Under the pieces are notes generated by a model, which made no database searches, was not told the DNA's origin, and saw nothing but the letters and a program-made list of their open reading frames with translations. A program made the position numbers and the translations under genes. From positions 620,001 through 684,000 of the forward strand of contig NZ_JRKI01000029.1 in NCBI RefSeq assembly GCF_000935125.1: a stretch of 64,000 nucleotides of DNA, read 5' to 3'. Each line of letters opens with the position of its first letter. The first letter of the stretch is position 1. Below, one piece after another: positions 43,101 to 49,727 of this stretch. This DNA comes from Streptomyces natalensis ATCC 27448 (lineage in GTDB: Bacteria > Actinomycetota > Actinomycetes > Streptomycetales > Streptomycetaceae).

Positions 43101-43413
43101 CCGCCCGCCGCAGGTCCTTCGCCCGTACATCGCCCGCGCACCCGGCCGGTCCGGTCACCCGCCGTACGGTCTGCGCCAGCGGCGGACTGGCCACCGCGAT
43201 GGCCTCGGCCACAAGCGAATCGTCCGCCAACTCCCTTACCAGAGCGGCCAGTTCCTCGATGCTGTGGCCACCGTTACCCTGCCCCTCGTCGCCCCCTGAC
43301 CTCTCACCGTCACCGGCCGCATCCGACGGGAGCTGTCGCGCCCGGTCCACCGGATGCACCGGGGCCCGCAGCATTCCCGGCTCCATGCACCGGAACACCG
43401 ATCCTTCACCCAT
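40129..43413 (-). CDS. lanB: Class I lantibiotic dehydratase (LanB), full length
   Basis: A 1094-residue protein starting at ATG 43413, eight bases after GGGAGGGG. The N-terminal glutamylation domain (about residues 50-750) is of the Lant_dehydr_N type (ELADDSLVAEAIAVASPPLAQTVRR). The C-terminal SpaB_C/TbtC elimination domain (about 800-1090) contains WLFATLHCSAERHDEILAGHL, RWFFLRYQDVEGPHLRLRFHG and an EDRYGGPEAM-like segment (ELERYGGPEAMPAAERVF). Both halves are fused in one protein, as in NisB and unlike split LanB enzymes. It uses glutamyl-tRNA to dehydrate Ser and Thr in the core peptide. Only the hairpin at 43436-43464 separates it from the precursor gene. Confidence 0.94.
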   Translation of the reverse strand: MGEGSVFRCMEPGMLRAPVHPVDRARQLPSDAAGDGERSGGDEGQGNGGHSIEELAALVRELADDSLVAEAIAVASPPLAQTVRRVTGPAGCAGDVRAKDLRRAVRALAGYRLRMAARATPFGLMAGVAPVRFAARPDETTARWGAAHRRGVRPDRAWLRGLVHGLERRPAVLRHLRVAVNDLAFVRGDRLVLPYVPQTDAAERDGGPAVQEVSVRCTPAVRAVVDWARTPVRGGELAARLCARFPGVPRQGIEAMLVQLVSRQLLLSELHPPLETADPLAHVGQVLGNVPREDVPEGDALRALGAELAAYAARPVGQGAPAYAAVCARMRELHDGERPLQVDLALDAEVRLPPVVAQEAEAAAGLLWRLSATEPGPAPLRGYHTEFLDRYGTGRLVPVTELLDADTGLGPPAGYRCPPGPRTAPVPAADTERDRALAALAQEALLAGRREVLLDDGHPLLTRFARDEGRPPASAELCAQLLSASPERLAAGDFRLVLVGGSAQAGAMAGRFAYLFPAQARERVRRLARSAGPAPTEALRVQVSVPPGLARGGNVAQVPRWLDALLPVASFPGRAPAEGPGHCDDDPGDRVEPVPATLHDLAVGADAEGLYLLHTATGRRVAPAFFHVLNPQWQAPNAVRFLRDVAECGVRGPAWWDWAGAGVLPCLPRVRYGRTVLAPASWRPDDALRDRQAPYGRWSAALEAWRARLRVPHRIRVGSADRYLELDLHLPAHRSLLRQELVRRPHALVQEAPTEAGCPDGWLSGPDGPHRAEVVLPLVARRPEAAPDPPAVRAPHVRRDDIDAHQPQLPGGDWLFATLHCSAERHDEILAGHLPHLIAALPEPVDRWFFLRYQDVEGPHLRLRFHGPAAALTTQLLPRIHQFAASLRRARLVRRLALDTYDPELERYGGPEAMPAAERVFHTDSLATLEQLSLLRRSPTEPDPLLLVAAGQVAMARAFFRDVPGAGAAGPGWAAWLLGTFGKDPELHRRFRSRLRETLAVIDPGGGRGWPVGAPGGAALREAWARRDEAVAAYGRRLRELGPGAWCTPTGALASLLHLHHNRFAGADRAAERASQAVARAAVQAHVDRIRQGR

Positions 43414-43435
43414 GGACCGTCCCCTCCCATGAAGA

Positions 43436-43464
43436 GGCCGGCCGTCCGCTGCGGACGGCCGGCC
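43436..43464 (-). terminator. Attenuator-like hairpin between the precursor and LanB genes
   Basis: A perfect 12-bp stem (GGCCGGCCGTCC / GGACGGCCGGCC) with a 5-base loop lies between the precursor stop codon (43477) and the LanB start (43413). Its reading-through fraction would set a high precursor-to-enzyme ratio, as in other lantibiotic operons. It lacks a T-run. Confidence 0.7.
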
Positions 43465-43476
43465 GGGTGACCCCGC

Positions 43477-43641
43477 CTAATGCGTGCCGGGATGATCCGG
43501 CGGACAGGTCCACAGGGACAGATTGCACGCGAGACCGCTGAGCATCGCCGATGTCTCGGCCGGATCGGCGGTGCGGATCTCGCGCACGTCCAGGTCGAGG
43601 ATGTCGTAGGGGGTGGTCGTCTCGATGCCGTTCTCCGTCAT
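43477..43641 (-). CDS. lanA: Class I lanthipeptide precursor (LanA) with two SxxxC motifs
   Basis: A 54-residue peptide from ATG 43641, with GGAGG seven bases upstream. The leader carries DILDLDVREI (13-22), equivalent to the FNLD box that LanB enzymes recognise. The C-terminal part holds Ser35-x3-Cys39 and Ser42-x3-Cys46, plus Thr45 and Thr53, as sites for dehydration and ring closure. There are two Cys and thus at most two lanthionine rings, each spanning SxxxC, the ring size of SapB and AmfS (class III products). The likely core is LSGLACNLSLWTCPPDHPGTH from around residue 34, but the cleavage site is unknown, and no LanP protease or LanT transporter is encoded nearby. Confidence 0.82.
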   Translation of the reverse strand: MTENGIETTTPYDILDLDVREIRTADPAETSAMLSGLACNLSLWTCPPDHPGTH

Positions 43642-43765
43642 GCCGCGTCCTCCACGAGAGGGATGAGTGCATAAGCACGCTAAACGGCATACATCACCTG
43701 AGTCAGCACATGGACCAGTGAAGCGCACGATGGAGGGAAATGCGCTACTGCGATGTTTAACGGCG

Positions 43766-43784
43766 GGCCGGTGCGGTTCCGGCC
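43766..43784 (-). terminator. Possible terminator of the carbamoyltransferase gene
   Basis: A 6-bp stem (GGCCGG / CCGGCC) with a 7-base loop lies just after the stop codon of the leftward gene, followed by an AT-richer stretch. It is weak. Confidence 0.35.
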
Positions 43785-43792
43785 ATGCTGCG

Positions 43793-44785
43793 TCAGGCCG
43801 CCCGCTGGCGGGCCGTGGTGATGAGGGTGTGCAGCACCGCCTGGGCGGTGGGCAGCCGGTTCGCCGCCTGGCGCCAGACCAGCGACCGGGGGCCGTCGAG
43901 GACTTCGGAGGTGATCTCCTGCCCACGGTGCGCGGGCAGACAGTGCAGGGCCATCGCCTCCCGGGGAGCCTGGTCGAGCAGCGCCTCGTCGACCCGGTAG
44001 GCGGCCAGGCGCCGGGTCCGTTCGGCTTCTTCCTGCTGTTTGTCCATGGGCACCCGGACCTCGGCGTAGACGGCCTGGGCGGCGCGGACGGCCTCGGCCG
44101 GTTCCGTCATGAGCGCGACGGACCCGCCGGTCTGCGCCATCAGCTCCCGGGCCTCTCCGAGGATGTCCTCGTCGGTCTCGTAGCCGGACGGGGTGGCGAT
44201 GTTCAGGTGCATACCGGAGGCCGCACAGGCAGCGAGGAAGGAGTTGCAGGTGTTGCTCGTGCCGTCGCCGATGAAGGCCGCCGTCATCCCGGCCAGGGTG
44301 CCGAAGTGCTCGCGCAGCGCGAGGAGATCGGCCAGGGACTGGCAGGGGTGATGGGTGTTGGACAGGGCGTTGATGACCGGAATCGTCGCGGCGTCGGCCA
44401 TCTGCTCCACCGTGCTGTGCTCGAAGGTGCGCACCGTGAGGGCGTCGAGGTAGGAGGACAGGACGCGGGTGGTGTCGGCGACGGTCTCGCCGTGGCCGAG
44501 CTGCATCTCGTCCCGGTTGAGCACGATGGCGCTCATGCCCAGCCGGTGCGCGGCCGTGGCCAGCGAGACGCGGGTGCGGGTGGACGGCTTTTCGAAGATG
44601 CAGCCGATCACGGCTCCGTGCAGGCTGCGCTCCCAGCCCAGGGGCTCCGCTTTCATCGCCGCCGCCAGATCCAGCACCTGGCCCAGGGTCCCCGGATCCA
44701 GGTCGCTGACCCGCAGCAGATCGTCGGGGACCTTGCCGGTGACGGCCGGGCGGTCGGGGGCGGATGCCGGTGTCGGGCGGGCCAT
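43793..44785 (-). CDS. argF: Ornithine carbamoyltransferase (orphan ArgF)
   Basis: A 330-residue protein. ATG 44785 has AGGAGAT five bases upstream; a second ATG at 44815 is less well placed. Carbamoyl-phosphate binding is by STRTR (68-72) and HPCQ (146-149, in THHPCQSLADL). Near the C-terminus HCLPAHRG contains the catalytic Cys of ornithine transcarbamylases. It makes citrulline from ornithine and carbamoyl phosphate. It is not next to other arg genes, whereas Streptomyces normally keeps an argF/argR set or a deiminase operon elsewhere, so this is probably a second copy. Putrescine carbamoyltransferase is an alternative that motif reading cannot exclude. Confidence 0.85.
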   Translation of the reverse strand: MARPTPASAPDRPAVTGKVPDDLLRVSDLDPGTLGQVLDLAAAMKAEPLGWERSLHGAVIGCIFEKPSTRTRVSLATAAHRLGMSAIVLNRDEMQLGHGETVADTTRVLSSYLDALTVRTFEHSTVEQMADAATIPVINALSNTHHPCQSLADLLALREHFGTLAGMTAAFIGDGTSNTCNSFLAACAASGMHLNIATPSGYETDEDILGEARELMAQTGGSVALMTEPAEAVRAAQAVYAEVRVPMDKQQEEAERTRRLAAYRVDEALLDQAPREAMALHCLPAHRGQEITSEVLDGPRSLVWRQAANRLPTAQAVLHTLITTARQRAA

Positions 44786-45045
44786 CGGATCTCCTGCTGG
44801 TGTCGGGAGGGACATCGCCGCTCCGGTTCCTCCGCCCTCGCCGGGCGCCTGCCATCAGCGTGATACGGGGTGGACGGGCGGGCACCCCGGCGGCTGCGGG
44901 TGGGTGAACCGCTGTGGCGCGCCCCGTGCCGTCACCCGACCATGGAGCCGCGGAGACCGGCAAGGCCGCCGCCCCGCAGGTGCGACCGGCACAGCACGTC
45001 CCGGCCATGGCGTACGGCCCGGACCCGGCAGCGAAGGACACCGGC

Positions 45046-46212
45046 ATGACCCGTGGCGAGAAGGGCCCCACCATGGGGGTGGAGGAGGAGTACTTCCTCA
45101 TCGACCCCGCCAGCCGCACCGTGGTACCCGCGGGATCCCTGGTCCTGCGCCGCGCCGCGGACATCCTGTGCGACCGGGTCTCGGGCGAGCTGACCGAGTA
45201 CCAGTTCGAGGCCAAGACGCCGCCGTGCACCGGCCTGGACGCCCTGCGCGCACAGTTGGCCGGGATCCGTACGGCGGTGGTGGCGGCGGCCGCCGCGGAA
45301 GGGCTGGGCGTGGCCGCCTCGGGCACTCCGGTCCTGGCGGCGCACGGCCCCGCGCCGATCCGGGACGACCCCGCCTACCGGCCCGGCCTTGACGCGTACC
45401 GGGCCCTCAACGACACCTACGCCCTGTGTGCCCTGCACACCCACGTCCAGGTCCCCGACCTGGATCACGCCGTCCTCGTCTGCAACCACCTGCGGCCCTG
45501 GCTCCCGCTGCTGGTCGCCCTGTCGGCGAACTCCCCCTTCTGGGAAGGCCGCGACACCGGCTACGCGAGCTGGCGCACCGTCGCCGGCGGCCAGTGGCCG
45601 GTCGCCGGGCCGCCGCCGTACTTCACCTCGGCCGACCACTACAAGCAGCTGTGCGCGACCCTGACGGAGACGGGGGCGGCGGTGGGCGATCACACGCTGC
45701 TGTGGGACGTCCGGCCCTCGGCGCATCTGCCGACGGTCGAGATCCGCGTCATGGACGTCCCCACCCGCCTGGAGGAGACGGCCGCGCTCGCCGCGCTCGT
45801 CCGCGCCCTGGTCGCCCGGGCGCTGGAGCGCGTGACAGGCGGCGACCCGGGGCCCCAGGTGTGCCCTGCCCTGCTGCGGGCGGCGTACTGGCGATCCGCC
45901 CGCGACGGCTGCTCCGGCGACGCCCTCGACCTCCGCAGCGGCGCGCTCGTGCCCGTCTCCCGGCTGGTGCGCGATCTGGTCGACCACGCTCGTCCCGCGC
46001 TCGACGAGTACGGGGAACTGGCGCCGGTGACCGCGGTGCTCGGCGAGCTGACCGGCCGGGGCGGCGCCGAGCGCCAGCGCGCCGCGTTCGCCCGCCGGTC
46101 CCGTCCGGCGGATGTCGTCGACGAGCTGATCCGGCAGACGGCGTCCGTACCCGCCGTTCAGGAGGCCGGCGGAATGGCCGCTGCGGGCGGGGCCGGATTG
46201 TCGTGTACCTGA
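45046..46212 (+). CDS. Carboxylate-amine ligase / glutamate-cysteine ligase 2 (YbdK family)
   Basis: A 388-residue protein from ATG 45046, behind GAAGGA. It opens with MGVEEEYFLIDPASRTVVPAG, the family signature with metal-binding glutamates, followed by EYQFEAKTPPCTGLDALRAQL. LHTHVQVPD and SANSPFWEGRDTGYASWR are both typical of YbdK/EgtA-like enzymes. It joins glutamate to an amine such as cysteine. Streptomycetes use mycothiol rather than glutathione, so the true substrate is uncertain. It is divergent from the carbamoyltransferase gene; 22 bases separate it from the downstream SixA-like gene. Confidence 0.85.
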   Translation: MTRGEKGPTMGVEEEYFLIDPASRTVVPAGSLVLRRAADILCDRVSGELTEYQFEAKTPPCTGLDALRAQLAGIRTAVVAAAAAEGLGVAASGTPVLAAHGPAPIRDDPAYRPGLDAYRALNDTYALCALHTHVQVPDLDHAVLVCNHLRPWLPLLVALSANSPFWEGRDTGYASWRTVAGGQWPVAGPPPYFTSADHYKQLCATLTETGAAVGDHTLLWDVRPSAHLPTVEIRVMDVPTRLEETAALAALVRALVARALERVTGGDPGPQVCPALLRAAYWRSARDGCSGDALDLRSGALVPVSRLVRDLVDHARPALDEYGELAPVTAVLGELTGRGGAERQRAAFARRSRPADVVDELIRQTASVPAVQEAGGMAAAGGAGLSCT

Positions 46213-46233
46213 GCGTGGACGACACTGAAAGGC

Positions 46234-46881
46234 ATGCAGAACGAGTGGGCCGCCAGTACGTCGTCCCTGTCGTCCCTGTCGTCCATGTCGTCCCTGTCGT
46301 CCATGTCGTCCATGTCGTCCATGTCGTCCGCACCGGACTCCCGGCCAACCCGCCCCGGGCCGTTCCGCCTTGTCGTGCTGCGGCACGCCAAGTCCGCGTG
46401 GCCGGAGGTGGAGGACCGTGACCGGCCCCTCGCTCCCCGGGGCCGCAGGGACGCACCGGCCGCCGGACGCCGGCTGGCCGACGCCGGATGCCTGCCCGAT
46501 GCGGTGGTCTGCTCCCCGTCGCGCCGTACCCGTGAGACCTGGGAGCTGGTGGCGGCGCAGTTCGCGGCGGCACCCCCGGTGACGTTCGACGACCGCGTCT
46601 ACGGGGCGAGCGCGGCCCGGCTGCTGGACGTCGTACGGGAGACACCGGCGGGGGTGCGCACGCTGCTGCTCATCGGCCATCAGCCGGGTGTGCAGGACCT
46701 CGTACTGAGCCTGGCCGGCGGGGGCGACGACGAGGCGCTGGCGCGGGTACGGGAGAAGTTCCCGACCTCCGGGCTCGCGGTCCTGGAGTCCCCGGCGCCC
46801 TGGCCGGAGTTCGGCGCCGGTGGCGCGGTGCTCAGGGACTTCGCCGTGCCCCGGGGCGTCAAGCACACGAGGGGTGAGTGA
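46234..46881 (+). CDS. SixA-type phosphohistidine phosphatase with Ser-rich N-terminal repeat
   Basis: A 215-residue protein. The catalytic RHG-like motif is LRHAKSAWPE (about residues 49-58; RHA instead of RHG is normal for SixA), then DRPLAPRGRRDA, and the second His is in LLIGHQPGVQDL. It removes phosphate from phosphohistidine. The first 33 residues are a Ser-rich repeat, SSL/SSM, from a 9-bp minisatellite at 46261-46332 that also supplies alternative ATG starts. ATG 46234 has GAAAGG very close, so the start is uncertain; the catalytic domain begins near residue 45. It follows the YbdK-like gene and may be co-transcribed. Confidence 0.82.
   Translation: MQNEWAASTSSLSSLSSMSSLSSMSSMSSMSSAPDSRPTRPGPFRLVVLRHAKSAWPEVEDRDRPLAPRGRRDAPAAGRRLADAGCLPDAVVCSPSRRTRETWELVAAQFAAAPPVTFDDRVYGASAARLLDVVRETPAGVRTLLLIGHQPGVQDLVLSLAGGGDDEALARVREKFPTSGLAVLESPAPWPEFGAGGAVLRDFAVPRGVKHTRGE
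46261..46332 (+). repeat. 9-bp minisatellite in the SixA-like gene
   Basis: Eight units of TCGTCCMTG (M = A or C; last unit altered) encode SSL/SSM triplets. Several ATG codons are in frame and could serve as starts. Confidence 0.9.
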
Positions 46882-47053
46882 ACCGCGGGCAAATTCTGGC
46901 CCACGGAAGATGCGGAAGGCCGTTCGAGCGCCGCGGGGGTGCCTACGATGCACTGCGGCGTCCCGGGCCGCGCGGAGGGGAAGAATCCGTGGTCGGGACG
47001 GCCCGCCGGTCGCCGGTCCGTACGGCGCCGCCCGATCGCCTTGGAGACGTGGA

Positions 47054-48316
47054 GTGCCGCACACCGCCCCTACCGCCCCCGCCCGCCCCGTCGCCGCGAC
47101 GGGGTCCGGCCCGAGGGCCGTCGTCCGGCGTCCGCTGGTGGCGGTGGGCGCCGTGCTGGCGGCCGCGGCGTCGGCGGCGGGAGTGCTGCTGTGGGCGGGC
47201 GGCGGCCCGGACGGCGGGGCGGGGCGGCCGCGGTATGGGGCCGACGGGCTGGTGCACACCGGCGTGGAGGTCTCGCAGAGCCGTTGCGGCCGGGGCTGGG
47301 ACCGCCCGCGGCCCGGCCTCCAGGTCTTCGATCTGCGCAACACCTCGGGTGCCGCGGCCGAGGTGTATCTCAAGGACGCCCGGACCGGAGCGGTGTACGG
47401 GGAGGTGGAGGGGCTCGCCCCCGGCACCTCCCGGCCGCTGCGGGTACGGCTGGGCAGGGGCGCGTATGCGTTCATGTGCCTGCCCGATGACGCCGACGCG
47501 GTCACCGGCCCCACGGTCCGGGTCGGCGCGGGCGGCGCCAGGGGCCCGGCGGCCGCGCCCGTCACCGAGCACGACCTGATCCCGCCGACGCTGGCGTATC
47601 AGAAGTGGGTAGCGGGCCAGATGGACGGCCTGGTGCAAAAGACCGGTCTGCTGCGGGACGCCGTCGACGGCGGGGACCGGTCCGCGGCCCGTACGGCCTG
47701 GCTGGCGGCCCATCTCCAGTACGAACGGCTCGGTGCCGCCTACGGGGCCTTCGGCGATGCGGACACGGCGATCAACGGAACGACGGCGGGAGGGCCCGAC
47801 GGCGTACGGGACAAGGGCTTCACCGGGTTCCATCGCGTCGAATACGGGCTGTGGCACGGGGAGTCCACCGGGCGGCTGCGCGGGCCGGCCGATGCGCTGG
47901 CCAAGGCCGTGGGGGCGTTGCGCAGCACCTGGGCGCAGGCGCGGATGGACCCGGCGGACCTGGGGCTGCGCGCCCACGAAATCCTGGAGAACACCGTGCA
48001 GTTCGAGCTGACCGGCCGCACCGACTACGGCAGTGGCAGCAACCTGGCCACCGCGCGGGCCAACCTCGACGGTACCCGTGCCGTACTGGCCCGCCTGCGG
48101 CCGCTGCTGGCGACCCGGCTGGGCGATCTGCCCGGTCTGGAGGACCGGTTGGACCGTGCGCAGCGGGCCCTCGATGCGTCCCGGCGCGGCGGGCGGTGGC
48201 TGCCGCTCGACCGCCTCGGGCGCGGAGCGCGGGAGAAGGTCGACGCGGACATGGGTGATCTGGTGGAGCGGCTGGCGGCCGTGGCGACGGTGTGCGACGT
48301 ACGGAGAACGGTGTGA
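47054..48316 (+). CDS. efeO: EfeO/EfeM-type iron-uptake protein
   Basis: A 420-residue protein from GTG 47054, with GGAG upstream. An N-terminal membrane anchor (VVRRPLVAVGAVLAAAASAAGVLLW, about residues 23-46) replaces the usual lipobox. A cupredoxin-like domain (about 60-155) follows with FMCLPD near its end. The M75 peptidase-like helical domain (about 170-400) has the iron-binding motif HxxE in GFHRVEYGLWH. EfeO proteins capture iron at the cell surface and pass it to the EfeU permease. Its stop overlaps the EfeB start by GTGA, so they are translated together. No EfeU lies nearby. Confidence 0.88.
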   Translation: MPHTAPTAPARPVAATGSGPRAVVRRPLVAVGAVLAAAASAAGVLLWAGGGPDGGAGRPRYGADGLVHTGVEVSQSRCGRGWDRPRPGLQVFDLRNTSGAAAEVYLKDARTGAVYGEVEGLAPGTSRPLRVRLGRGAYAFMCLPDDADAVTGPTVRVGAGGARGPAAAPVTEHDLIPPTLAYQKWVAGQMDGLVQKTGLLRDAVDGGDRSAARTAWLAAHLQYERLGAAYGAFGDADTAINGTTAGGPDGVRDKGFTGFHRVEYGLWHGESTGRLRGPADALAKAVGALRSTWAQARMDPADLGLRAHEILENTVQFELTGRTDYGSGSNLATARANLDGTRAVLARLRPLLATRLGDLPGLEDRLDRAQRALDASRRGGRWLPLDRLGRGAREKVDADMGDLVERLAAVATVCDVRRTV

Positions 48317-49548
48317 GCGTGGGCGGGGACGGTGTCGGCAGGCGGCGGTTTCTGCGCGGGGCGGTGGTGGCCGGTGCGGGCCTGGTGGCGGGAGAGGGGG
48401 ATGCGGCGGCTGGCGGGCACCCGCGCGCGGGGCGCGACGGGGCGGCGGCCCCGGTGCCGTTCCACGGTCTCCATCAGGCGGCGATCGGGACGCCGGCGCG
48501 GCGCAGCACCGCCTTCGTCTCCTTCGATGTGACCGCGGAGAACCGCCGGGAGCTGACCGAGCTGCTGCGCACGCTCACCGAGCGGGCCAGGTTCCTGACC
48601 GGTGGCGGCACCCCGGCCCCGGCCGGAATCACCGCCCCTCCCCCGGACTCCGGGATCCTCGGGCCGCAGCTCCCGGCCGGCGGGCCGCTGGTGACGGTGG
48701 GCGTCGGCGCCTCGCTCTTCGACGACCGCTTCGGTCTGCGACGGCGCAAGCCGCTGCGGCTGGACACCATGGCGTCCTTCCCGGACGACGATCTGGACCC
48801 CTCCTGGTGCCACGGCGATCTGAGCCTCCAGCTGTGCGCGGACAGCACGGACACGGTGCTGCACGCGCTGCGGGACATCGCCCGGCACACCCGTGGCGGG
48901 ATGCAGGTGCGCTGGCGGCTCGACGGGTTCGCCAACCCGCCGCGGCCCTCGGGGACTCCCCGCAATCTGATGGGTTTCAAGGACGGGATCGCCAACCCCG
49001 ATGTGCGGGACGCCCGCGTCATGGACCGGCTGGTGTGGGTGGGGGCCGGTGCGGGCGAACCGGAGTGGGCGGTCGGCGGCAGCTATCAAGTGGTGCGGCT
49101 GATCCGCATGCTGGTGGAGTTCTGGGACCGTGTCTCGCTCACCGAGCAGGAGCGGATGTTCGGCCGCAGCCGCGACACCGGGGCGCCCCTGGACGGCAAC
49201 CACGAGGGCGATGCGCCGGATTATCCGCGGGATCCGAAGGGCGAGGTGATCCCGCTGGACAGTCATATCCGCCGGGCCAATCCCCGTACCCCGCACAGCG
49301 AGGGGGAGCGGATACTGCGCCGCGGCTACAACTACGACCGCGGTATGGACTCCAACGGCAATCTGGACATGGGGCTGCTGTTCTGCTGCTACCAGCAGGA
49401 CCTGGCGCGGCAGTTCGAGACCGTGCAGCGGCGCCTGGCCGGTGAGCCGCTGGTCGACTACGTCACGCCGTTCGGCGGCGGCTACTTCTTCGCGCTGCCG
49501 GGTGTACGGGACGGGGAGGACTGGTTCGGGCGGGCCCTGCTGCGGTAG
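48313..49548 (+). CDS. efeB: EfeB, Tat-exported DyP-type haem peroxidase
   Basis: A 411-residue protein. GTG 48313 overlaps the EfeO stop (GTGA), with GGAG seven bases before. A twin-arginine signal GRRRFLRGAVVAGAG leads export of folded protein. The DyP signature GFKDG supplies the distal Asp, and the proximal haem His should be in the SEGERILRRGYNY or HTPRSxR-like region. The C-terminus FFALPGVRDGEDWFGRALL is typical of EfeB. It is thought to take iron from haem or oxidise Fe(II) for EfeU. The pair EfeO-EfeB has no EfeU partner here. Confidence 0.9.
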   Translation: MSVGGDGVGRRRFLRGAVVAGAGLVAGEGDAAAGGHPRAGRDGAAAPVPFHGLHQAAIGTPARRSTAFVSFDVTAENRRELTELLRTLTERARFLTGGGTPAPAGITAPPPDSGILGPQLPAGGPLVTVGVGASLFDDRFGLRRRKPLRLDTMASFPDDDLDPSWCHGDLSLQLCADSTDTVLHALRDIARHTRGGMQVRWRLDGFANPPRPSGTPRNLMGFKDGIANPDVRDARVMDRLVWVGAGAGEPEWAVGGSYQVVRLIRMLVEFWDRVSLTEQERMFGRSRDTGAPLDGNHEGDAPDYPRDPKGEVIPLDSHIRRANPRTPHSEGERILRRGYNYDRGMDSNGNLDMGLLFCCYQQDLARQFETVQRRLAGEPLVDYVTPFGGGYFFALPGVRDGEDWFGRALLR

Positions 49549-49571
49549 GAGCACACCAAGTTCGGGCCAAA

Positions 49572-49593
49572 GGTCAACGTACGGTCAAGGTTT
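49572..49593 (+). promoter_or_regulatory. Candidate PHO box (two 11-bp direct repeats)
   Basis: GGTCAACGTAC and GGTCAAGGTTT sit head to tail with 11-bp spacing, near to the GG/TTCAYYYRG consensus of Streptomyces PhoP sites. They lie about 135 bases upstream of a secreted phosphoesterase gene, a class often induced by phosphate starvation. Similarity to the consensus is only partial. Confidence 0.4.
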
Positions 49594-49727
49594 GACTTTG
49601 CGTTCCTGACCGTGTGTTCACCCGCATGCCATGGTGGGTCCGCTGGTCCGACGCACAGCGAGCGGAGGATCCCGAGCCGTACCCGGAATTTCCTATCCGG
49701 ATTTTCATATGTGGAGGGGCAGACAGC

